From: Vibrio sp. UCD-FRSSP16_30
GTDB taxonomy: Bacteria; Pseudomonadota; Gammaproteobacteria; Enterobacterales; Vibrionaceae
Assembly (NCBI RefSeq): GCF_001676025.1
Contig: NZ_LZFW01000068.1
Location: forward strand, 111,785-175,784
Direction: 5' to 3'
DNA: 64,000 bases
Shown: positions 54,619 through 63,732 of the stretch, piece by piece
How positions within the stretch are numbered: the stretch's first letter is position 1
How the letters are laid out: every line of letters begins with the position of its first letter
Notes under the pieces: generated by a model
Databases searched by the model: none
What the model saw: only the letters and a program-made list of their open reading frames with translations
What the model was told of the DNA's origin: nothing
Translations under genes and position numbers: made by a program

Positions 54619-55845
54619 CTACTCATGACGCAATGCTTCAATTGGGTCGAGTTGCGATGCTTTATAAGCGGGATAGAAACCAAAGCCAATACCAATTAAT
54701 GCGGTCGCTGAGATACTGATTAGAATAATCACAGGCGATACGATAAGCTGCCAGCCTAATCCGTATTGTAAGATGACGATGGTTATCATAGAAATCGCCA
54801 CCCCTAACAATGCGCCCAATAGGCACAAAAGCACGCTCTCTATGAGAAATTGCACCAAGATATTTTTCGGTTTTGCACCGACTGCCATTCGCAGACCAAT
54901 CTCTCTGGTACGCTCGGTCACACTCACTAACATAATGTTCATCACCCCAATACCGCCAACTAACAGCGATACGCCGGCAACCCCTGATAATAACAAGGAA
55001 AAGACTTTATTAGCCTCAGCTCTTGTATTCATCATAGCGGTTAAGTTTTTGATGTTAAAAGGGCTAGTTTGATGAGAAGGCACTCTGTGTTTTTGGATCA
55101 ATAAACGATCAATTTCTTCTGCGACAAAGTCCATATCATTTTGATTTTCGACCGATACTGTCATTCGTTTTATTTCGTCCACCTTGCCTGCACTGCGACC
55201 TAGTATGCGGCGATTGGCGGTGGTTAAAGGAACGATCAGAACGTCATCTTGATCTTGTCCTCTCATATCTTGGCCTTTTGCAGCCAAAACACCAACGATA
55301 AGCAAAGGCACTTTGTTAATGCGAATGGTCTCATCCAGTGCGTTATCCACACTACCAAACAATTCTTTGGCGACCGTCTGACCAATTAAAGCCACTTTAG
55401 CGCTGCTTTTTACTTCACGATCATCGAAGGAGCGACCTTGGGTTATCTGCCAATTTGAAGCCACTAAATAATCAGCATTGGTGCCTTGAATGGAAGTACT
55501 CCAGTTTTGATTGCCCCACACCACTTGCGCTTGGCTACTAACAGAAGCACCTACCGCCATAATTTCTGGGATTTCATTTTGGATGGTTAACACATCACTC
55601 AAATTCAATTTATTGGTAGCACCTGCCGCCTGCGCCGCGCCTCCAGTGCGAATAGCGCCTGTTTTCACCATTAACAGGTTTGTCCCCAAGCTCTGTATTT
55701 GTTGCTCAACTTGACGCTGCGCCCCCTCTCCCAATGCGAACATGATAATCACAGCGCTTATGCCAATGATGATACCCAGCGTTGTTAAAATAGAGCGCAG
55801 CATATTTCGTCTAAGGGAAAGCAGAGCCGTTTTTAATAAAATCAT
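54619..55845 (-). CDS. MacB-like ABC transporter permease
   Basis: A 408-residue FtsX/MacB-type permease with an N-terminal membrane helix (LGIIIGISAVIIMFALGEGAQ), a large periplasmic domain, and three C-terminal membrane helices (GGIGVMNIMLVSVTERTREIGLRMAVGA is the cytoplasmic coupling loop). It is the permease half of a split MacB; the ATPase gene overlaps it by four bases. With the adaptor upstream it forms a tripartite exporter that probably uses TolC. Confidence 0.9.
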   Translation of the reverse strand: MILLKTALLSLRRNMLRSILTTLGIIIGISAVIIMFALGEGAQRQVEQQIQSLGTNLLMVKTGAIRTGGAAQAAGATNKLNLSDVLTIQNEIPEIMAVGASVSSQAQVVWGNQNWSTSIQGTNADYLVASNWQITQGRSFDDREVKSSAKVALIGQTVAKELFGSVDNALDETIRINKVPLLIVGVLAAKGQDMRGQDQDDVLIVPLTTANRRILGRSAGKVDEIKRMTVSVENQNDMDFVAEEIDRLLIQKHRVPSHQTSPFNIKNLTAMMNTRAEANKVFSLLLSGVAGVSLLVGGIGVMNIMLVSVTERTREIGLRMAVGAKPKNILVQFLIESVLLCLLGALLGVAISMITIVILQYGLGWQLIVSPVIILISISATALIGIGFGFYPAYKASQLDPIEALRHE

Positions 55846-56570
55846 GCGCTTTGCTCCTGTGCTGTCGTTGCCGCTAAAGGCGCAGACGAAGGTGCATCCG
55901 CCTCTATGAGCTTGCCATCTCTGATGTGTAAGGTTCGACGGGCTTGAGCGGCCACTTCACTATCATGGGTAATGATAATGATGGTTTGTCCTTGCCTATT
56001 AAGTCGATGAAATAAAGCCATAATTTCATTACCTGTTTTACTATCAAGCGCACCTGTTGGTTCATCGGCCAATAAAATATCAGGCTGATTGATTAAAGAT
56101 CGAGCAATAGCGACTCGCTGCTGCTGACCTCCCGACAGTTGGTTAGGATGTGAATTAAACTTATCCCCTAGCCCAACAAGCTCTAAACACTCTTTTGCTC
56201 TTTGATCGGCGTTAGTCACCGGTTCGTCAAAATACATCAATGGCATTTTGACGTTATCCAGCGCGGAAGTTCTTGATAGTAAATTAAACTGTTGAAAGAC
56301 AAAGCCAATATGATCGCGACGGATCTCTGCAAGATCATTCCTGTTTAAGCGATTAGTGGCTTGACCAAGAATCTCTATCTCCCCAGATTCTGGCGTCATT
56401 AAGCAACCAATCATATTCATCAAGGTTGATTTACCAGAGCCAGAAGGCCCCATGATCGCTACCATATCCCCTTGTTGTATCGAGAAATTAACGTCATTGA
56501 GCACTTGAAATCGCTCTTCACCAGTTGGAAAACTGTGGCTTATTTGATGGCAAGTTATGGCTGCTTTCAT
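55842..56570 (-). CDS. MacB-like ABC transporter ATP-binding protein
   Basis: A 242-residue MacB/LolD-type ATPase. Walker A is MGPSGSGKST, signature LSGGQQQRVAIARSL, Walker B ILLADEPTGALD, and switch His IITHD. Start and stop overlap the adaptor and permease genes, so the three are translationally coupled. Confidence 0.92.
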   Translation of the reverse strand: MKAAITCHQISHSFPTGEERFQVLNDVNFSIQQGDMVAIMGPSGSGKSTLMNMIGCLMTPESGEIEILGQATNRLNRNDLAEIRRDHIGFVFQQFNLLSRTSALDNVKMPLMYFDEPVTNADQRAKECLELVGLGDKFNSHPNQLSGGQQQRVAIARSLINQPDILLADEPTGALDSKTGNEIMALFHRLNRQGQTIIIITHDSEVAAQARRTLHIRDGKLIEADAPSSAPLAATTAQEQSA

Positions 56571-57958
56571 TACTTATTCTCCCTGAACTGAGTAATGATG
56601 GTTTCATTCGATAAATCAGGAGAAATGATCGCGGTATATTTGTCATCGGATACACCAAATTGCACCTGAATCGAGCTCATCTTGCCATCACGCAGTACAA
56701 GAATCGGTCCCATTTTCACCGTTCCTGAGCGAATTTGTTTTTGAAGCTTTTTCTGCTCTTTGGTCAGAACTTCCGACAATAGTTTTTTGAGTATTTGTTG
56801 GTTTTGCTTTTTGGTATTAGGTGAAGTAGTAGCGGATGACTTAGGTAAGGCTTGCTCAATTTTTTGTATTTGCTGTTGGGTTAAATTGAGGTGTTTTAAG
56901 CGAGATAATGGGCCTTTGCTTTTATTGCTATCCGAAACTGAAAAACGACTGGCAACACGAATCGCAGCATTACTGACCCTTTGCACGTTTTCCATTTTTT
57001 TAATCGCAACGTCTAAGTTTGCCGTCATCCCTGGTAGTAAGATGCCATTAGGGTTATTGGTTGCAATGACAACAACATAGCTCACCACGCCAGAGTTATT
57101 TTGTGGCGCTTTGCGAATTTGCTTCACTTTACCTTTAAATTGACGATCAGAAAATGCATCCACCCCAAAACGAACTTCTTGCCCCTCTTGCACTAAGCCA
57201 ATATCAGATTCATCAATATAAGCTTCAATTTCCATTTCTGAGAGGTTTTTCGCCAAGGTAAAGAGCTCTGGCGTGTTATAGCTTGATGCGACCGTTTGCC
57301 CTGCTTCAATTTCTCGGTTTATCACAAAACCGCTGATTGGAGCTCTAATATCGGTGCGATCCAGTTCAATTTTGGCTTGCTCTAAGCTAGCAAGGTTGGC
57401 GGCAAAGGTGGCTTTAAGAATGTCCAATTGAACAAGGCTTTGTTGCCAATCAAGCTTATTTTGACTGCTCTGAGTTTGTAAGTCATCTATCGCATCTTCT
57501 GACACGTTTTTACTGATATACAGTCCTTTTGCTCGCTTTAACTCTCTTAATGAACGCTCATAATTTAATTTTGCGCGCTCAATTTGAAAACTCTGCGCTT
57601 TAACGTCGGCTTCACTCTTATCTGCCAAGGCTTGAGCTTGTGCCACTTTTGATGCAAACGAAGCAGGATCGATTTTAGCCAGCAATTGTCCTTGTTCGAC
57701 ACTGTCATTAAAATCAGCATAAACCTTAACCACCTGTCCTGACAATTGAGCGCCAACCACCACATCATCAACCGCCGCCAGTGTGCCTGTTGCACTGACA
57801 CTCAGGCTAATATCTCCCATTGAAACAGATTCAGTTCGATAAGAAGTATTGTCGTCCGAGTTGGCGATGAGTAGATCAGGGTGAACCTTCCATACATACA
57901 AAGCACTTGAAGATAAAATGACGGTCACTATAGTGAGATTTCGAAACCAGCGGCTCAT
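56570..57958 (-). CDS. MacA-like periplasmic adaptor of a tripartite exporter
   Basis: About 462 residues from ATG 57958 (AAAGGCAGGA upstream); an in-frame ATG at 57991 would add 11. An N-terminal membrane anchor (about 8-26) is followed by barrel-sandwich and hairpin domains (SVSATGTLAAVDDVVVGAQLSGQV; long helices about 95-205). A stretch near the C-terminus (about 350-430) carries a Gln/Lys-rich insertion with LTQQQ and LTKEQ, similar to the LTxxQ motif. It joins the ABC complex to an outer-membrane channel. Confidence 0.88.
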   Translation of the reverse strand: MSRWFRNLTIVTVILSSSALYVWKVHPDLLIANSDDNTSYRTESVSMGDISLSVSATGTLAAVDDVVVGAQLSGQVVKVYADFNDSVEQGQLLAKIDPASFASKVAQAQALADKSEADVKAQSFQIERAKLNYERSLRELKRAKGLYISKNVSEDAIDDLQTQSSQNKLDWQQSLVQLDILKATFAANLASLEQAKIELDRTDIRAPISGFVINREIEAGQTVASSYNTPELFTLAKNLSEMEIEAYIDESDIGLVQEGQEVRFGVDAFSDRQFKGKVKQIRKAPQNNSGVVSYVVVIATNNPNGILLPGMTANLDVAIKKMENVQRVSNAAIRVASRFSVSDSNKSKGPLSRLKHLNLTQQQIQKIEQALPKSSATTSPNTKKQNQQILKKLLSEVLTKEQKKLQKQIRSGTVKMGPILVLRDGKMSSIQVQFGVSDDKYTAIISPDLSNETIITQFRENK

Positions 57959-58219
57959 TGTCCTGCCTTTATAATATGATTTATGAGACACAATCTTAAC
58001 GCTTGGAAAGTGCTTTAATCTAGTGCATTTACCTTAATTTACAAGGGATAACTAATTGAGGGAAATAATACAAAACAAGTCACATAATGCGGGTGAATAT
58101 ATAATAATCATCGATGCCAAATCTCACACGCATAATAATTATGAGTACATTTAAAATTGATTCTATTGAATAAATTAAAAAGGCCAGTCACTCTGACCTT
58201 TATTTATAAGTAGGCTTGA

Positions 58220-58717
58220 TTAACAATCCGCAGCGTCAGCAACCACGATTGTAGGAGCAGCACTTGAGGTCGCTTCTGTATACGTCACGATGCATTTAGC
58301 AGTAGCCGATATGTCATTTGAATCTGCGAATGTGTACGAAATGCTCCAAGGAGACCCTGAGGTTCTTGAAGTCCCTGAGCTAGATGGAATTACTTGCCAA
58401 TCACCACCAGGAAATAGACCTTCCACTGCACTACCGATCCCGTCTTTACTTGCCTCAGGATAGCCATGCACTACAGAAATAGCCTTGTTTCCATCAGGAA
58501 TGACACCCGAGTCCTTAGTTTCGATACCAGCAATCGCAGCTTTACTATAAACAATAGAAGCAGCGCCAGCCATTGCACCTTTTAGACCTTGAAGGGATGA
58601 TGCGCGAGCATCAGATTGTAAATTCACAAAACGAGGAACTGCTGTTACGGCGAGAACACCTAGGATAACGATAACTACTACAAGCTCAATAAGTGTAAAA
58701 CCGCTTTGTTTTTTCAT
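58220..58717 (-). CDS. MshA-like type IV pilin (orphan)
   Basis: A 165-residue prepilin. The leader MKKQSG is cut before FTLIELVVVIVILGVLAV, the type IV pilin N-terminus. The mature domain resembles MSHA major pilin, with GLKGAMAGAASIVYSKA and C-terminal disulfide Cys in TAKCIV and DAADC. No pilus assembly gene lies nearby, so it would rely on machinery elsewhere. A putative poly-Ser/Gly loop (SSSGTSRTSGS) may be surface exposed. Confidence 0.85.
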   Translation of the reverse strand: MKKQSGFTLIELVVVIVILGVLAVTAVPRFVNLQSDARASSLQGLKGAMAGAASIVYSKAAIAGIETKDSGVIPDGNKAISVVHGYPEASKDGIGSAVEGLFPGGDWQVIPSSSGTSRTSGSPWSISYTFADSNDISATAKCIVTYTEATSSAAPTIVVADAADC

Positions 58718-58939
58718 GCTTTATATCTTTATACCTTTAAACATATTCAATACAGCCATTTGTAACTAAATATTTTAACTTGTAATACAATATAAATATG
58801 TGATATTTGACGCCTTTTGAAACATATATTCTTGCTTATTTAATTTTTAATAATCTGTTTTTATGACGACACCTAAATAATAAGCAACATGATGAATAAA
58901 TGAAATAGCATCGCTCATTGGTGCAATTTATAACAGATA

Positions 58940-58996
58940 AAAAAACGGGGCAGATCTTTTATTCTGCAATTCATTGCAAAAGAAGACCTGCCCCGT
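58940..58996 (-). terminator. Intrinsic terminator of the PL6 lyase gene
   Basis: ACGGGGCAG (58945-58953) pairs with CTGCCCCGT (58988-58996). The inner part TCTTTT also pairs with AAAAGA. On the minus strand the stem is followed by seven Ts. Confidence 0.85.
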
Positions 58997-59017
58997 GGAT
59001 AGTGAGTTTATAAACTA

Positions 59018-60583
59018 CTATTTAAATACGATAGTAGAACCAACCATATCTTCAGTTAATACCGTTAAGTTAGTTGCACCAACAGTGCCAACCGCTTTAA
59101 CTAGACCTTGCTCATCTCTTTCCATTGCTGGTTTTTCAGTTGAGATACCTTTAGGTAAAGGCTGCAATCCTTCAATTTGACCGTAGAAGATGTTGTTCTT
59201 AAATTCAGAACCTACCATTTTGAATTTCTCGCCATCAAACTGTCTGAATGCATTTTTATCTGGCGTTTCAGCAATAGATAAGTTGTTTTCAAATACAGTA
59301 TCAACGGCTGGGAAGATAGTTTCTACACGTGCATCGTCTGTTAGGCTGACACGGTGAATAGCGTTACTCGCAAAAATACCCTGAGTGTTGTTCACTAAGG
59401 TGTTGTTTTTAACGATAACATCTTTAGGCGTCCACTGTTTTTGTAGTGTTTTGCCTTTAGAGTCTTTGCTTAATACTTCGCCATTGGCAACATCAATAAT
59501 ACCGGTATTAAGAACAAGTCCACCACGGTATGTACCTTTACCTAGCGTACCTTCGATGTAGTTATTTTCAATCAGATGATTTTCATCATAGATTCGAATG
59601 CCACCAGAGTTTGCCGTATTGCCCGGTAGGATAACGTTGTTAGTCACAACATTGTTGTGGCCGTGACGTAGTGAAATCATAGAAGTACTGTTTCTGATGG
59701 TGTTTCCATCAAATGTCACGCCACTTGCTTTAACTGAAATTAATTCAATTTCGCCAGAGCCTGTTTTGCCAACGTAGCCACTGATGTTGTCAAAGTAGTT
59801 GTTTTTTACAACACTTTGAGAATCGAACAATGAGTTATGGCTATCACCAATTCTGATCGCTTGTCTATCGTTACGGTTTGTTCTAACCATTTTAGGGTTA
59901 GAGTTTTCAATTAACTCGATATCTAAAGCGGTTAGATCTTTAAAGATATTACCTTCGATCAGTGTTTTTTCTAACTTATCAGACGTTGCAACAACAAGCA
60001 TAGCGCCACGCTTGTACTTACCTTCAAAGGTATTGTTGGTGATCTTGTTGTTTTCGCCGCCAACCGTTAGCCATCTGATGTTAGGGTATTTGCCCTTTTG
60101 ATCAGCAACATAGTCATAGTCGTTGAATTTGTAGATTACAGAGTTATTTAGTGTGTTGTTTTTTCCGTAGATACCAAATACACCAACGATGTTTTTATCA
60201 TGGCTTTCCGTGCTTAGCATCGGACCACCATCGGTAAATACTAGGCTATCGAATAAGTTATCGTTACCTTCAACTAGGAACTGAACTGAACCATTAAAGA
60301 TAACGGTTCCTGGTACTTCAGCTTTAATGGTTACGTTGTTAGCAGTTAACGCAATTCTGCCCAAATCTTTATAATGGCCCGCTTTAACGCTGATCACATC
60401 GCCATCTTGAGCATTCAAGATGCTATTTCTTAGCTCTAACACTTGTTGCATTGTAGCGATGCTAACGCCTTGATCTACCATCACCATTGTTGGTTTGGTA
60501 ACTAGTTCTGTCTTTCCTTGATTAGAAATACAACCAGTTAGTAGTAAAGAACCTGCGATTAATAAAATGGGTGCCTTTTTCAT
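59018..60583 (-). CDS. Polysaccharide lyase family 6 lipoprotein (alginate lyase-like)
   Basis: A 521-residue parallel-beta-helix protein. It begins with a lipoprotein signal (LLLTGC, Cys about 18), so it is membrane-anchored. The PL6 catalytic pair is visible: Lys in SGEIELISVKAS and Arg in MISLRHGHNNVVTNN, with Glu residues of the calcium site just before. PL6 enzymes cut alginate or dermatan sulfate by beta-elimination; alginate is more likely in a marine bacterium. Unlike most alginate loci, no kduI-, toaA- or symporter-like gene is adjacent. A strong terminator follows. Confidence 0.85.
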   Translation of the reverse strand: MKKAPILLIAGSLLLTGCISNQGKTELVTKPTMVMVDQGVSIATMQQVLELRNSILNAQDGDVISVKAGHYKDLGRIALTANNVTIKAEVPGTVIFNGSVQFLVEGNDNLFDSLVFTDGGPMLSTESHDKNIVGVFGIYGKNNTLNNSVIYKFNDYDYVADQKGKYPNIRWLTVGGENNKITNNTFEGKYKRGAMLVVATSDKLEKTLIEGNIFKDLTALDIELIENSNPKMVRTNRNDRQAIRIGDSHNSLFDSQSVVKNNYFDNISGYVGKTGSGEIELISVKASGVTFDGNTIRNSTSMISLRHGHNNVVTNNVILPGNTANSGGIRIYDENHLIENNYIEGTLGKGTYRGGLVLNTGIIDVANGEVLSKDSKGKTLQKQWTPKDVIVKNNTLVNNTQGIFASNAIHRVSLTDDARVETIFPAVDTVFENNLSIAETPDKNAFRQFDGEKFKMVGSEFKNNIFYGQIEGLQPLPKGISTEKPAMERDEQGLVKAVGTVGATNLTVLTEDMVGSTIVFK

Positions 60584-60948
60584 AACGATCTCTTGTTAAG
60601 GGGGGATTTTGTGAGGCACATTAGCAACAAGAAGCATATATGAGCAATTGCATTACTTGATAACTGCTATCCAGAACTTATCTTTTTCATTAATTTGTCG
60701 ACTCGATCATGTATTGTAATACTACAAGTAAAATGATTGAACTTAGGTTTGAAAAATGAATCAAGCATTGGTATGGCAGAAATGAGCTATTAGAGAGAAT
60801 AGCTCTGCATGATTATAAAAAATTGCGACGTTTCACTGATTTGGCGTTAAACAATAGAGAATCACAGCCCTCTATTGGGCGCTAAAAAGTATCATTTTGA
60901 GTAAGTAATTCACCTGATATCAATCAACGACTCACCCATTGATACTAC
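60584..60948. other. Upstream region of the PL6 gene
   Basis: 365 bases. The palindrome TTGTAATACTACAA (60714-60727) is a possible operator. No gene recognised. Confidence 0.4.
60714..60727. promoter_or_regulatory. Palindromic candidate operator upstream of PL6 lyase
   Basis: TTGTA-ATAC-TACAA is a perfect 5-bp inverted repeat with a 4-base spacer, about 130 bases before the lyase start. GntR/FadR-type repressors use sites of this shape. Identity of the regulator is unknown. Confidence 0.4.
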
Positions 60949-61455
60949 TTATACTTGCTCGCTCGGATGACTCCAGATACGCGGATTAGCATAGGGACCA
61001 GTCATACTTGAGGTTGATTCTCCCACCCCATCCAGCGCTCCTTTGGTTAATGCTAGCGCAAACCAATTCTCTAATGGTGCTAACGATTTTACAGGTAATC
61101 CAACTTTATGAGGCGTATTGTAGCGCTTACCGTAATGATGAAACTCACCCAAAATAAAGACGACATCGGGCTTTAACTGCTTTTCAGCTTCTTCCATTAA
61201 GCGTGTTGCGTATCCTTGTCGTTGATACTCTGGCAGTACCGATAACGGTGCGACTACATAACACTTCAAGTGTGGCGCAGCATCTATCGTAATAGGCGTA
61301 TAGCAAGCATGAGCAACGCCTTCAAAAACGATGGAATAGCTGCCATCCGCAATTAGATCATCGGCAAATTCTGCGTACAATTTTGCATGGCGCTTATCAT
61401 AAATGCCACCAGCGGCTTCGAATGTTTCATATTGGATTTGGTAAGGTGTTTTCAT
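60949..61455 (-). CDS. GNAT family N-acetyltransferase
   Basis: 168 residues from the preferred ATG 61455 (GAGAAAG upstream); an in-frame ATG at 61470 would add five. The acetyl-CoA binding segment is APLSVLPEYQRQGYATRLMEEA (V/I-x-P-x-x-Q-x-x-G-x-A). The C-terminal half (FHHYGKRYNTPHKVGLPV) is typical of YhbS-like GNATs. The substrate is unknown. Confidence 0.8.
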   Translation of the reverse strand: MKTPYQIQYETFEAAGGIYDKRHAKLYAEFADDLIADGSYSIVFEGVAHACYTPITIDAAPHLKCYVVAPLSVLPEYQRQGYATRLMEEAEKQLKPDVVFILGEFHHYGKRYNTPHKVGLPVKSLAPLENWFALALTKGALDGVGESTSSMTGPYANPRIWSHPSEQV

Positions 61456-61572
61456 TTCTTTCTCACACATCTATTCTATTTGGGATATTAATATCAATCG
61501 TAGCAAGTCACTGCTCAGCCTAGCAAGTTATAACACTTGATAACTGCGTTGATAGGAAAAAAGCCATTAAAT

Positions 61573-62460
61573 TTATTGTGTTAGGTGTAGATGCGACTGG
61601 CTCCACTGTTTCGGAGACTGACCGAACATACGTTTAAACTCTCGACTAAATTGGGATGAACTCTCATAGCCAACTTCTAAAGCGGCTCGGCTCACATTCA
61701 TACCTTCAGTCAATTTCATCGCCGCGCTATTCAACCTAAGGGATTTCACAAATTGTATCGGTGACATCATGGTTGCCTGCTTAAACTTTCTATGTAGCAC
61801 TGCGCGACTCATCCCAACCAATGAGGCCATATCATCAATCGAAACTGTTTGATCAATATTAGAGGTTAGATAATCGATCGCTCGCGTAATTTCATTTCCT
61901 ACACCAAACGCTCGCATTGCCGAATCACCAGCCTCTCCAGTTAAAACGGCGTAGTACAGCTCCCTCAATCGTCCATTCCCAAGAACTGCACATGCTTTGG
62001 AATTATAGGTTAACTGTAACAATCTCAAGAGTGATTCAGAAAACTCATCATTCCAATGTGCTAGGGCTATACCCGGAGCGACTAACCCTTTAGGCTGCTT
62101 TGGGCTTGAGGTGGTTGCACTGCCAATTTCCATAGCCAATGCACTCATCACTTTAGTATCCAATGAAATGTAAACACCTAATAGAGGATTTTCAGGGGAA
62201 GCTTTAGGTGCTCCTGCTTCAACTGGCATCGATATTGAACAGCACATATATTGTGAATGGTCATAATCGTATCTTTTTCCATCCAGTATTGCCTCTTTTG
62301 CTCCACCTAAAATAGCAATGACAGCGGGCTCATAAATCACAGGTGTACAATGGATAGAGCGAGTTTCACGAAAGAGCTTGACCCCTTTAATACCCGTTTC
62401 AAACATGCCGTCGCCCTGCACTTTATCTTCTATTAGTTGCTTGATTTTCTGTTTGCTCAT
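61573..62460 (-). CDS. AraC family transcriptional regulator
   Basis: A 295-residue regulator with an AraC-type N-terminal cupin-like domain (TPVIYEPAVIAILGGAKEAIL) and a C-terminal double helix-turn-helix (SIDDMASLVGMSRAVLHRKF; ALEVGYESSSQFSREFKRMFG). It is divergent from an SDR oxidoreductase gene, so it probably controls that gene from the 193-base spacer. The ligand is unknown. Confidence 0.88.
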   Translation of the reverse strand: MSKQKIKQLIEDKVQGDGMFETGIKGVKLFRETRSIHCTPVIYEPAVIAILGGAKEAILDGKRYDYDHSQYMCCSISMPVEAGAPKASPENPLLGVYISLDTKVMSALAMEIGSATTSSPKQPKGLVAPGIALAHWNDEFSESLLRLLQLTYNSKACAVLGNGRLRELYYAVLTGEAGDSAMRAFGVGNEITRAIDYLTSNIDQTVSIDDMASLVGMSRAVLHRKFKQATMMSPIQFVKSLRLNSAAMKLTEGMNVSRAALEVGYESSSQFSREFKRMFGQSPKQWSQSHLHLTQ

Positions 62461-62653
62461 TTGGATGATTAAGTCAGTGAGGATTGAAATTAAAGTAGCA
62501 CCAGAATATCAATCCATCAATGCCATCATCTGAACATCGATACAAATAGGCAGATTTTAGAGATGATCTCACCTAGTTTAATTATTGGTCAGTCATTAAA
62601 GTAGGCTTAACAAAACGGCTATGTTGCCCATTAAATGAATAAGAAGAGCAAAC

Positions 62654-63604
62654 ATGAGTGATACAAGATTTGGACCACAAGGATGGACACCAGAAAGAAT
62701 TGGTTCTCTTAAAGGAAAAACCTATGTTATTACTGGCGCAACAAGTGGAACAGGTTTTGAAGCCAGCAAGATACTACTATCGAAAGGCGCAAAAGTGGTG
62801 ATGCTAAATCGTAATTCTAGCAAATCAAATCACACCATAAGCCTACTACAAGCAGAGCTTGGAAATAACATCGATATCTCTTTTGTTCAGGTCGACTTAG
62901 GCAGTTTAACTTCTGTTAAACAAGCCGCCGATGAGCTACTACACAAAGTATCACAAATTGACGCTCTTATATGTAACGGCGCAATCGCTCAGGTGCCTAA
63001 ACAAGTACTCACAGAAGATGGTTTTGAAAGCCAACTTGGCGTGAACCACTATGGTCACTTTCTACTGCAAGGGTTACTTTTTCCGATGATTGATAAATCG
63101 AGTGGTCGCATCGTCACCGTTGGAAGCGAAGGCTATAAGATGGGCATCAAAACCATTAAATTTGATGATATGAACTGGGACAATAATTACACCGCAAATA
63201 AGGCGTACAGCCAAAGTAAACTCGCTCAAATTATGTCGGTTTATGAACTTCAACAGCGCTTGGCAACAGCAGGAAAGAATAATGTGAAGGTCTACGCTTG
63301 TCACCCTGGATCTTCAAGGACATCACTCATCACCACAAGCGGCAACTTCGTAACACGCTTAATATTTGGCTTAATGACAAAAACCGCGTTAACGCAAACA
63401 GCAACAAAAGGCGCTTATCCAGAACTAATGTGCGCACTCGAACCTAAATTAGATGAAAAAGCCTTTTACGGCCCAACAGGGTTTAACTATTTTACAGGCC
63501 CTGTTGGCGAATGTGAATTAGCCTCTCATGCACTGAATAAAACTGTTTCAACAAAGCTTTGGCAAACATCAGAAAAAACCGTTAATTTTAGTTGGCATTT
63601 TTAA
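62654..63604 (+). CDS. Short-chain dehydrogenase/reductase (protochlorophyllide reductase-like subgroup)
   Basis: A 316-residue SDR. The cofactor motif is VITGATSGTGFEAS, with NRNSS suggesting NADP. The catalytic Tyr and Lys are in AYSQSKLAQ, and the Ser in TVGSEGYK. The usual NNAG strand reads CNGAIA, a mild deviation. It resembles the retinol dehydrogenase/protochlorophyllide reductase subgroup, which is larger than classical SDRs. The reaction is unknown. A divergent AraC regulator likely controls it. Confidence 0.85.
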   Translation: MSDTRFGPQGWTPERIGSLKGKTYVITGATSGTGFEASKILLSKGAKVVMLNRNSSKSNHTISLLQAELGNNIDISFVQVDLGSLTSVKQAADELLHKVSQIDALICNGAIAQVPKQVLTEDGFESQLGVNHYGHFLLQGLLFPMIDKSSGRIVTVGSEGYKMGIKTIKFDDMNWDNNYTANKAYSQSKLAQIMSVYELQQRLATAGKNNVKVYACHPGSSRTSLITTSGNFVTRLIFGLMTKTALTQTATKGAYPELMCALEPKLDEKAFYGPTGFNYFTGPVGECELASHALNKTVSTKLWQTSEKTVNFSWHF

Positions 63605-63732
63605 TCATGAGCCAACATTGGCACATAAAGTCATCGGGCTAAGATAGGATTTAACCTAGAAATTAGGCGTGGGGCTTATGAAGTAAACCCCACGATTAAT
63701 ATTGTATTCGTATCGATGTAGTACGGAGAAAT

